Shown: positions 1-8,579 of the stretch, piece after piece
How positions within the stretch are numbered: position 1 is the first letter of the stretch
Layout: each line of letters opens with the position of its first letter
Source of the DNA: Caulobacter sp. X
GTDB taxonomy: Bacteria > Pseudomonadota > Alphaproteobacteria > Caulobacterales > Caulobacteraceae
NCBI RefSeq assembly: GCF_002742635.1
Contig: NZ_PEGF01000002.1
Span: forward strand, 434,001-498,000
Direction: 5' to 3'
Length of the DNA stretch: 64,000 nucleotides
Program-made: the position numbers and the translations under genes
The notes under the pieces: model-generated
What the model was told of the DNA's origin: nothing
The model's input: the letters and a program-made list of their open reading frames with translations, nothing else
Databases searched by the model: none

Positions 1-150
1 AATGAGCTGCTTGTAGGAGTTGTGCGTGCCCACGGCCATCAGGTCGTTCATCGGCAAGGCGTCCATCCGCTGGCGGATGCAAGGCGCGCTCTCGTCCGAG
101 GCGGGGCAGGGGGCGGCGGCGACCGCCAGGGCGGCGAGCAGGTTCAGCAT
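1..150 (-). CDS. Ca2+-dependent phosphoinositide phospholipase C-like protein (N-terminal fragment)
   Basis: Only the first 50 codons lie in the window; the gene continues past base 1. The ATG at 150-148 opens a short hydrophobic signal-like stretch (MLNLLAALAVAAA), followed by a mature start containing two cysteines. The segment MNDLMAVGTHNSYKQLI carries the GTHNSYK signature that opens the PI-PLC-like barrel and supplies a catalytic histidine. A secreted or periplasmic phosphodiesterase acting on a lipid headgroup is the likely role. The family call rests on this short motif, so the substrate is unknown. Confidence 0.6.
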   Translation of the reverse strand, partial: MLNLLAALAVAAAPCPASDESAPCIRQRMDALPMNDLMAVGTHNSYKQLI

Positions 151-352
151 GGGCGACTCCAGGACAGAGCGTCGCCATAGCGCTTGCACATGACGGTTTG
201 ACGTCCCCACGCGATGGAGATCGCGGTCCCGTCATCAAGCTTTTAAAAAAACGAGACGTGGACGTCACGCGACGGCCCTAACGCCGCCCCAAACCGTCGG
301 CGCCCAAATTGTGGCGGCCCTCCCCCGGCGGAAGAAGTTTGGGGATCTTACA

Positions 353-3073
353 ATGTCTCGCACCAAGATCGCGCTCCTGGCGGGCGCGGCTCAATTCGTC
401 ATGGCCCTGGTCGCGCCGGCCGCCCATGCCCGGGTCGCCGACCCCGCGCCCGCCGCCGAGCCGGCCGACTCCGTCGACGCCGTCGTGGTAACCGGTTTCC
501 GCAAGTCGCTGGGCGCCGCCCGCGAGGCCAAGCGCTCCAGCGCCATCGTCACCGACGTGATCGTGGCCGAGGACATGGCCAAGTTCCCGGACCTGAACCT
601 GGCCGAGTCGCTGCAACGCCTGCCGGGCGTGGCCATCAACCGCGAAGGCGGCGAGGGCCGTCGCGTCAGCCTGCGGGGCCTCGGCCCCGACTTCACCCGC
701 GTCCAGCTGAACGGCATGGAAGTGCTGGGCAACGTCGACTCGCCGATGGACAGCCGCGGCCAGACCTCGCGCGACCGGGCGTTCGACTTCAACATCTTCG
801 CCTCGGACCTGTTCTCCAAGGTCGACGTGCGCAAGTCGTTCTCGGCCGAGCAGGACGAAGGCGGCATGGCCGGCACCGTCGGCCTCTACACCGCCAAGCC
901 GTTCGACTATTCGGGGACCAAGGCGGCCCTGTCGATGCAGGGCGGCACCAACAGCGCCACCAAGGACTTCCAGCCGCGCGGCGCGGCGATGATCAGCAAG
1001 AACTGGGACGACAAGTTCGGCGCGCTGTTCTCGGTGGCCTACTCCAAGCGCAAGACGCAGGAGCAGGGCTACAACACCTACGCGGCGCCCACGACCAAGG
1101 CCCTGGCGGCGAACGTCGTCAACCTCAGCGCCGCCGACGCGGCCAAGGCCATGAACGGCGAGTTGATCTTCCAGCGCGGCAACCGCCTTACGGTCTGGGA
1201 GTCCGACCAGGAGCGCCTGGGCCTGACCGGAGCGCTTCAGTGGCGTCCGGTCGAGACCCTGACCTTCACGCTGGACGCCCTGCACGGCAAGTTCACCAAC
1301 GATCGCAGCGAGAACAGCCTGGCCACCCGCGCCACCCTGAACTCGACGGTTCTGGGGACGACCACGCCGCACTCGGGCAATCTGGTCAGCCCGGCGCCGG
1401 TGCTGAACTCGATCATCTACGACAAGTACAACAGCGTCGTTTACGCCGATGTCTCCAACACGGTGTTCGCCACCGAGACCCGCCGCCAGCAGACGAAGAA
1501 CACCTTCGACCAGGTGGTGCTGACCGGCGAATGGAAGCTGACCGACAAGCTGACGATCGATGGCCACGTCGGTCGCGAGACCTCGGACTACGATATTCCG
1601 ATCTCGGACAAGTTCTACACCGAGGCGTTCGGCGGCCTGATCACCGACTATCGCGGCGACACCGGCAAGAACACCTACAAGTGGGACACCACCGATCCGA
1701 ACAACTACCGGGCCCACGAGATCGATTTCTCGGCCACCTACCAGAGCACCGAGCTGAAGAACGGCGAGTTGAACGGCGCCTACGCCTTCAACGACGACTT
1801 CGTCCTGAAGGGCGGGGTGTCGTATCGCGGCTTCGAGAACTCCGGCTACACCCAGACCAACGACGACGTGAACAAGACGGCCTGGGAAAAGGGCACGCTG
1901 GATGACCACGTCACCAGCTACTACACGATCTTCGACCAGCACGACGCCCAGTCGTGGGTGAATGTCGACTTCGACAAGGCCCTGGCCGCCTACGGCGTCA
2001 CCCGCACCCTGGGCGCGCCCAAGAGCATCTATTCGGTCAAGGAAGAGACGAACGCCGGCTATCTGCAGCTGGACTGGAAGGCCCAGTTCCTGGGCAAGAC
2101 CATCCGCGGCAACACCGGCCTGCGCGCCTACGACACCGACCTGACTTCGTCGGGCGTCATGGCGGTCAAGGGCGTCAACACCCCGACCGTGGCCAAGAAG
2201 AGCTATTCGGGCGTGCTGCCGGCCTTCAACGCGGTGATGGAGGTCTCCGACCAGTTCCAAATCCGCGTCGCGGCCGCCAAGAACATCAACCGTCCGGCGC
2301 TGGCCGCCTACGCCATGAACGGCACGATCAGCGTCGACGGCGCCAACGTGTCGGTCTCGACCGGCAACCCGAACCTGGAGCCCTACAAGTCCGACGAGTT
2401 CGATCTGGTCGCCGAGTGGTACTTCGGCGGCGTCGGCATGCTGACCGCCGGCGTGTTCCACAAGAACATCGACGGCCTGGTCGCCAGCCAGACGGTCAAC
2501 AACGTCACCTACGCCAGCACCGGCCTGGCCGAGGGGCTCTATCCAGGCGTGACGGGGTCGACGATCGTCGCCACCTACACCCGCCAGGTGAACCTCAACA
2601 ACGCCAAGCTGACGGGCCTGGAGCTGTCGGCCCAGAGCGACTTCTTCTTCCTGCCGGGCGCGCTGAAGCACCTGGGCGCGGTCGCCAACCTGACCCTGAT
2701 CGACTCCTCGACCACCAACCTGATCAACGGCAAGCCGCAGAAGACCGACATCTTCGGCCTGTCGGACGTCAACGCCAACGCCACGCTGTACTATGAGACC
2801 GCCAAGTACGGTGGTCGCGTCTCGGCCAACTACCGTTCGGACTATCTGATCGACAGCGGCGGCTTCAACGCCACCACCTATGTCGACGCGGCGGCCTTCT
2901 ATCAGCTGACCCCGCGCATCCGTCTGTCGCTCGACGCGATCAACCTGACCGACGAGCGCGAAGAGCAGTACAACAGCTACAACAACGGCTTCGGCCAGAC
3001 CGGCGCCAAGCGCCTGTGGAACTACACCACCAGCGGCCGCACCGTGTTCGTGGGCGCCAACATTCAGTTCTAA
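353..3073 (+). CDS. TonB-dependent receptor, Xanthomonas/Caulobacter type
   Basis: A 906-residue outer-membrane receptor. I chose the ATG at 353 because it opens a clean signal peptide (basic MSRTK, hydrophobic core, AHA cleavage) ; an in-frame GTG at 311 would put 14 unrelated residues ahead of it. The mature N-terminus has a TonB-box-like VDAVVVTG. The plug domain follows, with LPGVAINREGGEGRRVSLRGLG and QLNGMEVLG, which are typical of the TIGR01782 TonB-Xanth-Caul family. The remainder is the beta-barrel, ending in the aromatic signature ANIQF. Members of this family often import plant-derived carbohydrates; the ligand here cannot be told. It is a single gene closed by a strong terminator. 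Confidence 0.93.
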   Translation: MSRTKIALLAGAAQFVMALVAPAAHARVADPAPAAEPADSVDAVVVTGFRKSLGAAREAKRSSAIVTDVIVAEDMAKFPDLNLAESLQRLPGVAINREGGEGRRVSLRGLGPDFTRVQLNGMEVLGNVDSPMDSRGQTSRDRAFDFNIFASDLFSKVDVRKSFSAEQDEGGMAGTVGLYTAKPFDYSGTKAALSMQGGTNSATKDFQPRGAAMISKNWDDKFGALFSVAYSKRKTQEQGYNTYAAPTTKALAANVVNLSAADAAKAMNGELIFQRGNRLTVWESDQERLGLTGALQWRPVETLTFTLDALHGKFTNDRSENSLATRATLNSTVLGTTTPHSGNLVSPAPVLNSIIYDKYNSVVYADVSNTVFATETRRQQTKNTFDQVVLTGEWKLTDKLTIDGHVGRETSDYDIPISDKFYTEAFGGLITDYRGDTGKNTYKWDTTDPNNYRAHEIDFSATYQSTELKNGELNGAYAFNDDFVLKGGVSYRGFENSGYTQTNDDVNKTAWEKGTLDDHVTSYYTIFDQHDAQSWVNVDFDKALAAYGVTRTLGAPKSIYSVKEETNAGYLQLDWKAQFLGKTIRGNTGLRAYDTDLTSSGVMAVKGVNTPTVAKKSYSGVLPAFNAVMEVSDQFQIRVAAAKNINRPALAAYAMNGTISVDGANVSVSTGNPNLEPYKSDEFDLVAEWYFGGVGMLTAGVFHKNIDGLVASQTVNNVTYASTGLAEGLYPGVTGSTIVATYTRQVNLNNAKLTGLELSAQSDFFFLPGALKHLGAVANLTLIDSSTTNLINGKPQKTDIFGLSDVNANATLYYETAKYGGRVSANYRSDYLIDSGGFNATTYVDAAAFYQLTPRIRLSLDAINLTDEREEQYNSYNNGFGQTGAKRLWNYTTSGRTVFVGANIQF

Positions 3074-3097
3074 GGACTGGAGCCTAGAGACGACGAA

Positions 3098-3128
3098 GCC
3101 GCCCGGGAGCGATCCCGGGCGGCTTTTT
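3098..3128 (+). terminator. Rho-independent terminator of the TonB receptor gene
   Basis: A perfect 10-bp stem (GCCGCCCGGG / CCCGGGCGGC) with a 6-base loop is followed by five T residues, 25 bases after the receptor stop codon. Confidence 0.92.
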
Positions 3129-3144
3129 GTTGGGAGGGTGCTTA

Positions 3145-3264
3145 GCGCCCCCTCCGGCCCTCCGGGCCACCTCCCCCGCTACGCGAGGGAGGATGGTCGG
3201 CTTCCTCCTCACCCGTGTAACGGGGGAGGTGGCGCGCGGCGAAGCCGCGTGACGGAGGGGGCGC
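3145..3264. repeat. Intergenic palindromic repeat, GCGCCCCCTCC family
   Basis: The outer arms GCGCCCCCTCCG and CGGAGGGGGCGC are inverted, with inner arms ACCTCCCCC and GGGGGAGGT. The same architecture recurs at 9996-10122 and 53154-53287, and variants lie at 15101-15219 and 42111-42225. The copy sits between the convergent receptor and ahpF genes. It is non-coding and probably a structured REP/MITE-like element. Confidence 0.85.
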
Positions 3265-3273
3265 TCAGCGATC

Positions 3274-4857
3274 CTACGCCGCGACCTGCGAGGCCTCCGC
3301 CGGCAGGCGGATCAGGTAGTCGAAGGCGCTGAGCGAGGCCTTGGCCCCTTCGCCCATGGCGATGATGATCTGCTTGTACGGCGTCGTGGTCGCGTCGCCG
3401 GCGGCGAACACGCCCGGGACCGAGGTCTCGCCGCGATAGTCCACCTCGATCTCGCCGCGCGGGGTCAGGGCCACGCCCGAGTCCTTCAGCCACTCGGTGT
3501 TGGGCACCAGGCCGATCTGCACGAACACGCCTTCCAGGTCGACGCGGTGGGTCGCGTCGCCGTTGCGGTCCTTGTAGGTCAGGCCGTTCACCTTGGCGCC
3601 GTCGCCGTGGATCTCGGTGGTCATGGCCGAGGTGACGATCTTGACGTTGGGCAGGCTGGCCAACTTCCGTTGCAGCACGGCGTCGGCGCGCAGCTGGCTG
3701 TCGAACTCGATCAGCGTCACGTGCGCCACGATGCCGGCCAGGTCGATGGCCGCCTCGACGCCGCTATTGCCGCCGCCGATCACCGCCACGCGCTTGCCCT
3801 TGAACAGCGGGCCGTCGCAGTGCGGGCAATAGGCCACGCCCTTGTTCTTGTACTCGGCCTCGCCGGGCACATTGACGTTCCGCCAGCGGGCCCCGGTCGA
3901 CAGGATCACGCTCTTGGACTTCAGGCTGGCGCCGTTCTCGAGCTTGACCTCGATCAGGCCGCCCGGGGTCTTGGCTGGAATGAGGCCCACGGCCTTCTGC
4001 AGGTTCATCACGTCGACCTCGTAGTCCTTGACGTGCTGCTCCAGCGCCGAGGCCAGCTTCGGGCCTTCGGTGTGCGAGACCGAGATGAAGTTCTCGATGT
4101 CCATGGTGTCGAGCACCTGGCCGCCGAAGCGCTCGGCCGCGACGCCGGTGCGGATGCCCTTGCGGGCGGCGTAGATCGCCGCGGCCGCGCCGGCGGGGCC
4201 GCCGCCGATCACCAGCACCTCGAAGGCGTCCTTGGTCTTGATCTTCTCGGCCATGCGGTCGGCCGCGCCGGTGTCCAGCTTGGCCAGGATCTGCTCGACG
4301 TCCATGCGGCCTTGGCCGAACGGCTGGCCGTTCAGCAGGATGGTCGGGACAGCCATCACCTGGCGTTCCTCGACCTCGGCCTTGAAGAAGGCGCCGTCGA
4401 TGGCGACGTGGCGGATGCGCGGGTTCAGGGCGCTCATCGTGTTCAGGGCCTGCACCACGTCGGGGCAGTTCTGGCACGACTGCGAGAAATAGGTCTCGAA
4501 GCGGTAGTCGCCGTCCAGGCTCTTGATGCGCTCGATCACCTCGGCGTCGAGGCGTGGCGGGTGGCCGCCGACGTGCAGCAGAGCCAGCACCAGCGAGGTG
4601 AACTCGTGGCCCAGCGGCAGGCCGGCGAAGCGCACATCCGCATCGCCCGAGGCGCGCGTGATGGCGAAGGACGGCTTGCGTTCGTTGTCGCCGGCCAGGT
4701 TCAGGCTGACCTTGTCCGAGGTGGCGACGATGTCTTCCAGCAGGGCCTTCATCTCGGCCGAGCCGGCGGAGTCGTCCAGCGACGCGACCAGTTCGATCGG
4801 CTGGCGCAGGTTCTGCAGATAGGTGGTCAGCTGGGTCTTCAGACCGGCGTCCAGCAT
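3274..4857 (-). CDS. ahpF: Alkyl hydroperoxide reductase subunit F (peroxiredoxin reductase)
   Basis: A 527-residue flavoprotein that passes electrons from NAD(P)H to AhpC. The N-terminal thioredoxin-like domain has the SCQNCPDV redox pair. An FAD-binding [10 protein letters not shown] follows, then the catalytic ACPHCDGP-type CPHCDG pair, and a second nucleotide fold [10 protein letters not shown]. Length matches the family (about 520). The ATG at 4857 is preceded by AGGGAG at proper distance; the frame is open further upstream, but that part has no family character. It follows ahpC on the same strand after a 193-bp gap holding strong hairpins, so it may be read from its own promoter as well as through ahpC. 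Confidence 0.96.
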   Translation of the reverse strand: MLDAGLKTQLTTYLQNLRQPIELVASLDDSAGSAEMKALLEDIVATSDKVSLNLAGDNERKPSFAITRASGDADVRFAGLPLGHEFTSLVLALLHVGGHPPRLDAEVIERIKSLDGDYRFETYFSQSCQNCPDVVQALNTMSALNPRIRHVAIDGAFFKAEVEERQVMAVPTILLNGQPFGQGRMDVEQILAKLDTGAADRMAEKIKTKDAFEVLVIGGGPAGAAAAIYAARKGIRTGVAAERFGGQVLDTMDIENFISVSHTEGPKLASALEQHVKDYEVDVMNLQKAVGLIPAKTPGGLIEVKLENGASLKSKSVILSTGARWRNVNVPGEAEYKNKGVAYCPHCDGPLFKGKRVAVIGGGNSGVEAAIDLAGIVAHVTLIEFDSQLRADAVLQRKLASLPNVKIVTSAMTTEIHGDGAKVNGLTYKDRNGDATHRVDLEGVFVQIGLVPNTEWLKDSGVALTPRGEIEVDYRGETSVPGVFAAGDATTTPYKQIIIAMGEGAKASLSAFDYLIRLPAEASQVAA

Positions 4858-4892
4858 GATGGGCTCCCTGGTGGTTTGGGGAGTGGAAAGGG

Positions 4893-4922
4893 CGTTCGAT
4901 TGTCGGGGAGAACGATCGAACG
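4893..4922 (-). other. Inverted repeat in the ahpF leader
   Basis: CGTTCGAT at 4893-4900 pairs with ATCGAACG at 4915-4922 across a 14-base loop, 36 bases upstream of the ahpF start. It could be an RNA hairpin in the ahpF leader or a protein-binding palindrome; the sequence does not decide. Confidence 0.45.
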
Positions 4923-4980
4923 CGGCGTACGATCGAGAAGGGTGCGCCGCCGCCGGCCTTTTTGCCTGGAGCCCTTCTTG

Positions 4981-5009
4981 TCCGATCTGATCGAAGTGAT
5001 CAGATCGGA
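4981..5009. other. Perfect 12-bp hairpin between ahpC and ahpF
   Basis: TCCGATCTGATC at 4981-4992 and GATCAGATCGGA at 4998-5009 are exact inverted copies around a 5-base loop. No T-run follows on the minus strand, so it is a poor intrinsic terminator. A role in 3' stabilisation of the ahpC message or partial read-through control is inference. Confidence 0.7.
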
Positions 5010-5050
5010 AAGGCTTCAAGCGACCGGTGGCGACGCGGGTAGCTCAGGTC

Positions 5051-5614
5051 TTAGATCTTGCCGACGAGGTCGAGCGACGGGGCCAGGGTCTTTTCACCCT
5101 CTTCCCACTTGGCCGGGCAGACCTCGCCCGGGTGGCTGGCCACGTACTGGGCGGCCTTGACCTTGCGCAGCAGCTCGGCGGCGTTGCGGCCGATGCCTTC
5201 GGCGGTCACTTCCATGAACTGGATGACGCCTTGCGGGTCGACCAGGAAGGTGCCGCGGTCGGCCAGGCCGACGCCCGGACGCATGATGTCGAAGTTGTTC
5301 GTCACCAGGCCCGACGGGTCGCCGATCATCGTGTACTTGATCTTGCTGATCGCCGGCGAGCTGTCGTGCCAGGCCTTGTGCGAGAAGTGCGTGTCGGTCG
5401 ACACGGCGTAGATCTCGACGCCCAGCTTCTGGAACGTGTCGTAGTTGTCGGCCAGGTCTTCCAGTTCGGTCGGGCAGACGAAGGTGAAGTCGGCCGGGTA
5501 GAAGAAGAAGATCGACCACTTGCCCTTCACGTCGGCATCGCTGACCGTGACGAACTTGCCGTCCTTGAAGGCCTGGGCGGTGAAGGGTTTGATCTCGGTG
5601 TTGATCAGCGACAT
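5051..5614 (-). CDS. ahpC: Alkyl hydroperoxide reductase subunit C, 2-Cys peroxiredoxin
   Basis: A 187-residue cytosolic peroxidase that reduces hydrogen and organic peroxides, recycled by AhpF. The peroxidatic cysteine lies in FTFVCPTEL near residue 47 and the resolving cysteine in GEVCPAKW near residue 166, so it is a typical 2-Cys enzyme of standard AhpC length. The start ATG at 5614 is preceded by a CGGAG ribosome site. An OxyR-like operator lies 57-93 bases upstream. It is transcribed toward ahpF. Confidence 0.97.
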   Translation of the reverse strand: MSLINTEIKPFTAQAFKDGKFVTVSDADVKGKWSIFFFYPADFTFVCPTELEDLADNYDTFQKLGVEIYAVSTDTHFSHKAWHDSSPAISKIKYTMIGDPSGLVTNNFDIMRPGVGLADRGTFLVDPQGVIQFMEVTAEGIGRNAAELLRKVKAAQYVASHPGEVCPAKWEEGEKTLAPSLDLVGKI

Positions 5615-5670
5615 GGGGCGCTCCGTTGAAAGGATGCGCTGTCTTTAAGGCTCGGCTAGCGATCGAGCAA

Positions 5671-5707
5671 ATTGATAAATCTTCTGGACGGAATAGAGCG
5701 GCTCTAT
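5671..5707. promoter_or_regulatory. OxyR-type operator upstream of ahpC
   Basis: The plus strand reads ATTG-N7-TTCT-N7-ATAG-N7-CTAT, against the OxyR consensus ATAG-N7-CTAT-N7-ATAG-N7-CTAT. The right half is exact (8/8) and the left half is 5/8, with spacing perfect throughout. On the minus strand TTGCTC (5670-5665) and TTAAAG 16 bases on could be the -35 and -10 of ahpC, so the operator would abut the -35 as at known OxyR-activated promoters. No oxyR gene is in the window. Confidence 0.7.
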
Positions 5708-6013
5708 GGCGTCTGGGCGGCGGCGAGGATCTCGCCGCCGCCGCGCCGGCGGACATGCCGTGTGCGGACGGTCCGTGACGGGAAGGGCGGTCCGTCCCCT
5801 CGGCGAGCAGGCTCGCCGCCGCCTTTCCCGATGTCGCGCGGATCACCCCCAGATGATCCAACCGCCCGCCGACTCCGCGCCTCCCCAGACGCGAATGTCC
5901 GCCAGGGGCGCAAGTGAAGGAAGCGATGGGGCCAGGTCGAGAGGCGAGGCCCCGTCTGGACGCCGCGGGGGAGCGGGCGACCAGACGGCGGGCGCCCGCC
6001 GCCCCGGGCGCCT
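5708..6013. other. Intergenic region without a recognisable gene
   Basis: I see no convincing coding frame. There is a 14-bp perfect palindrome GGCGGGCGCCCGCC at 5987-6000. A hairpin with 8-bp arms, CCGTCTGG (5952-5959) and CCAGACGG (5981-5988), sits just before it. These could terminate the membrane-protein gene pair that is transcribed toward this region. Confidence 0.5.
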
Positions 6014-6412
6014 CTAAATCAGCCAGCTCAGCGGGCGCGGATAGGCTTCGCCGCGCGACAGGTAGTAGATGCCGGCGATGCAGCGGGCGATGAACCACAG
6101 GCTGATCCCCCCCATGAGGAGGCCGCCCGCGATCAGTCCCGGAATGCCGATCAGGAAAAAGCTCGGGATAATGCTGAGCAGGAAGATCGCCAAACCCAGC
6201 AGGAAGCCAGCGATCGACAGCCAGAAGCTGCGGATGGCGAAGGTGAAGTGGCTTTCATTCACGGGGCCGGCGCTGTCGCGGCTGACATAGGCCACGATCA
6301 GGCCGACGATGAAGGTCAGGCCGTTGGCGAAGCCCAGCAGGTACAGGCCGTAGACGACCGCCGGCAGCAGCTTGTCCTCTTCGGGGCGTTCGGTGACGAG
6401 GGTGTCGGTCAT
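6014..6412 (-). CDS. DUF4870-like membrane protein (second of a tandem pair)
   Basis: A 132-residue protein with three or four hydrophobic segments (KLLPAVVYGLYLLGF, the TFIVGLIVAYV helix, a long helix pair around FLLGLAIFLLSIIPSFFLIG, and the IAGGLLMGGISLWFIARCIAG end). The helix pattern, the short R(D/K) loop after the second helix and the C-terminal YPRPLSWLI resemble DUF4870/Tic20-like proteins. It starts 2 bases after the stop of its upstream paralogue, so the two are co-transcribed and probably coupled. Function unknown. Confidence 0.8.
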   Translation of the reverse strand: MTDTLVTERPEEDKLLPAVVYGLYLLGFANGLTFIVGLIVAYVSRDSAGPVNESHFTFAIRSFWLSIAGFLLGLAIFLLSIIPSFFLIGIPGLIAGGLLMGGISLWFIARCIAGIYYLSRGEAYPRPLSWLI

Positions 6413-6414
6413 GA

Positions 6415-6786
6415 TCAAAGCATCCAGCTCTTGGGCGTGGGATAGGGTTGGTTCTTGAACAGGTTGGACAGGCCGATGATCCCGCGGACGATCACCCACA
6501 GGCCGACCGCGACCATCAGCACGACGCCGACGCCGATCACGGTCAACAGACCCGAAATCACGGCGAACAGCACGGCCAGCCAGAAGGTCCGGATCTGGAA
6601 CTCGTAGTGGCTGGCCAGCCATTCGGGCGCGTCCTTGCGGCTGATGTAGGCCAGGATCGCGGCGATGGCGCAGGTGAGGCCGCCGGTCGGCGGGCCCGCG
6701 ATCAGCAGGGCGTAGCCGATCCCCGGCAGGGTCTTGTCGTCCTGCAGCCGGGGCGGGACGGCGGGGTCTATCGAAGGGTCTGACAC
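6415..6786 (-). CDS. DUF4870-like membrane protein (first of a tandem pair)
   Basis: About 123 residues, clearly paralogous to the next gene: both share a D-K-x-L-P start, an AYxSR loop, an HxxFxIRxFWL motif and a YPxPxSWxx C-terminus. I chose the GTG at 6786 (V-SDPSID) by analogy with the neighbour; an in-frame ATG at 6864 would add 26 basic residues and cannot be excluded. It is probably an inner-membrane protein of unknown role. The tandem arrangement suggests duplication and perhaps a hetero-oligomer. Confidence 0.75.
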   Translation of the reverse strand: MSDPSIDPAVPPRLQDDKTLPGIGYALLIAGPPTGGLTCAIAAILAYISRKDAPEWLASHYEFQIRTFWLAVLFAVISGLLTVIGVGVVLMVAVGLWVIVRGIIGLSNLFKNQPYPTPKSWML

Positions 6787-7016
6787 GGTTTTGAGCCTAG
6801 AGATATCGTCGTTGGCCCAACGATCGCGCCGCCGGGGTCGCGATGCAAATGAAGGTGGCGTCATGACGCCGTTTTCACCTTCGGCCGCGAATCTTACGAA
6901 AAAGTCATGTTCGCCCAAGCCATCCGCTGGGGCGTGGCGGCCGTAGAGAAGACCGACAACGCGCGCTGTCGACTTTCTCCCATCTCTTCCCCCCAACCGA
7001 TGGAAGGTCCCACAAG

Positions 7017-7544
7017 ATGATGCGTTCGATCCTGCGCCGCACCGCGGTGCTGGCGCTCGCCGCCACGGCTCTGGCCACCCCCGCCCTCGCCGCCGACAAG
7101 CCCAACATCGTCGGCGTCGCCGCGGGCAATGCGGACTTCTCGACCCTGGTCACGGCGGTCAAGGCCGCCGGGCTCGTCGACACCCTGTCGGGCGCGGGTC
7201 CGTTCACGGTGTTCGCCCCGACCAACGCCGCCTTCGGCAAGCTGCCGGCCGGCGCGGTCGAGACCCTGGTCAAGCCCGAGAACAAGGCGACGCTCACCAA
7301 GATCCTCACCTGCCACGTCGTGGCCGGGAAGGTCGAGGCCAAGACCCTGCTCGGCGCCATCCAGTCCAACGGCGGCGGCTACACGATCAACACCGTCGGC
7401 GGTTGCCAGTTCAAGGCGGCGGTCGAGGGCGGCAAGGTCGTGATCACCGACGAGAAGGGCGGCAAGAGCACCGTCACCGCCACCGACGTCGCGGCCAGCA
7501 ACGGCGTGATCCACGTGATCGACAGCGTGCTGATGCCCCGCTGA
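7017..7544 (+). CDS. Secreted fasciclin (FAS1) domain protein
   Basis: A 175-residue protein with a signal peptide (MMRSILRR, hydrophobic core, ALAA cleavage) followed by one FAS1 domain. The hallmarks are FTVFAPTNAAFGKLP near residue 62 and the C-terminal VIHVIDSVLMPR. Two cysteines (TCHVVAG, GGCQF) may form a disulfide. FAS1 proteins are periplasmic or surface adhesion-type domains; the partner is unknown. Single gene with its own terminator. Confidence 0.93.
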   Translation: MMRSILRRTAVLALAATALATPALAADKPNIVGVAAGNADFSTLVTAVKAAGLVDTLSGAGPFTVFAPTNAAFGKLPAGAVETLVKPENKATLTKILTCHVVAGKVEAKTLLGAIQSNGGGYTINTVGGCQFKAAVEGGKVVITDEKGGKSTVTATDVAASNGVIHVIDSVLMPR

Positions 7545-7577
7545 TCGAAACCTCTCTTTCCCTCCGCTGACTGCGCA

Positions 7578-7608
7578 CGCCCCGGCCGATGGTCGGGGCG
7601 TTTCTTTT
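7578..7608 (+). terminator. Terminator of the fasciclin gene
   Basis: CGCCCCG at 7578-7584 pairs with CGGGGCG at 7594-7600 and is followed by TTTCTTTT. The T-tract overlaps the stop codon of the convergent gene. Confidence 0.85.
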
Positions 7609-8155
7609 ACGGCAGGAGGTCGGCTGGCGGATCGTGCGGGTCGAAGGCGCGGCCGGCGCCGATCCAGGGCAGGGCGGCGGTCAGCAGCAGCAGCACGAAG
7701 ACCATCCGCGCGGCCATGTCGATCCCGACGGCGACCATGCCGGCGCTCAGCGAGAACGCCAGCGTCGCGATCGCGCCCAGGGCGGTCAGGGCGATCATGC
7801 CGGTCAGGGCCGCCCGCGCCTCCAGCCGGGCGACGCCGAACCGGGCCTTGGGCGAGAGGTCCGCGCCGACGGCGGCGAGCGCCCGCGCCAGGGTCGAGAA
7901 GCTGGGCAGCCGATCCTCGAACCGGCCCGGGCCCTGGTAGCTCTGCGAGACGATCAGGATCCGCCGCCGGCCGAAGGTCAGCAGCAGGCTGCGCTGGCGT
8001 CCGTCACGGCCCACGGCCAGGCGATAGCGGGTCAGGCCGCTCAGCGGAAAGCGGCGCTGGCCCTTGCCGCGCGTCTCCACCAGGACCCCGGGCTCCAGCG
8101 TCCAGACCGTCTCGGCCTGGAGCGGGGAGAGCCGGGCGCCGTGGCGGATGCTCAT
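7607..8155 (-). CDS. Two-helix membrane protein of unknown function
   Basis: A 182-residue protein. The N-terminal half (about residues 10-75) is beta-rich, with the look of a PH-like cytoplasmic domain. Two hydrophobic helices follow at about 113-135 and 140-165. It starts 5 bases downstream of the folB stop, so it is the third gene of the folB operon. No catalytic motif is visible, and the link to folate may be only transcriptional. Confidence 0.75.
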   Translation of the reverse strand: MSIRHGARLSPLQAETVWTLEPGVLVETRGKGQRRFPLSGLTRYRLAVGRDGRQRSLLLTFGRRRILIVSQSYQGPGRFEDRLPSFSTLARALAAVGADLSPKARFGVARLEARAALTGMIALTALGAIATLAFSLSAGMVAVGIDMAARMVFVLLLLTAALPWIGAGRAFDPHDPPADLLP

Positions 8156-8160
8156 CGGAT

Positions 8161-8565
8161 CTAGCCTCGGACGGCGGTGATCTCGACGCCGGCGGCGGCG
8201 GCGTGCGGGGCGAGAGCCAGGGGCTTTTCGACCCGCACCCGGGCGCGGGTGACGCGCGGATCGGCGAAACAGGCCTGGGCCAGGCGCTCGGCGAAGGTCT
8301 CGACGAGGTCGATATGGCCCTCGGCGACGATGGCGCGGGCGGCCTCGCCGACCATTTCGTAGTTCACGGTGTCGGGCAGGCGCTCGCAGTGGCTGGCCGC
8401 CACGTCCAACTCGACATCGACGACCAGCGGCTGCATGCGGCCGTGCTCGTGATCATAGACCCCGATCTGGGCCTCGACCTTCAGGCCGCGCACGAAGACC
8501 TTGGTCACGATGACGCGCGCCAGGTCCTGAGCAGGAGCGGTGTCGGGGAGCGGAGCTGCGGCCAA
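8161..8565 (-). CDS. folB: Dihydroneopterin aldolase
   Basis: A 134-residue enzyme that cleaves 7,8-dihydroneopterin to 6-hydroxymethyl-dihydropterin and glycolaldehyde in folate synthesis. The family signature IGVYDHEHGRMQPLVVDVEL carries the conserved glutamate region. VETFAERLAQ and the RVEKPLAL strand with the catalytic lysine are also present. The first 17 residues are a non-conserved extension. It lies 14 bases downstream of a pteridine-reductase-like SDR, which supports a pterin operon. Confidence 0.93.
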   Translation of the reverse strand: MAAAPLPDTAPAQDLARVIVTKVFVRGLKVEAQIGVYDHEHGRMQPLVVDVELDVAASHCERLPDTVNYEMVGEAARAIVAEGHIDLVETFAERLAQACFADPRVTRARVRVEKPLALAPHAAAAGVEITAVRG

Positions 8566-8579
8566 GGGCGGCCTCTCTA

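Noticed and set aside
278-2671. Very long open frames antisense to genes, such as 797 codons opposite the first TonB receptor
   Set aside because: High GC makes antisense and out-of-frame stops rare; these frames are rich in V/G/R/H/D/Q, have no domain, and mirror the codon bias of the true gene.
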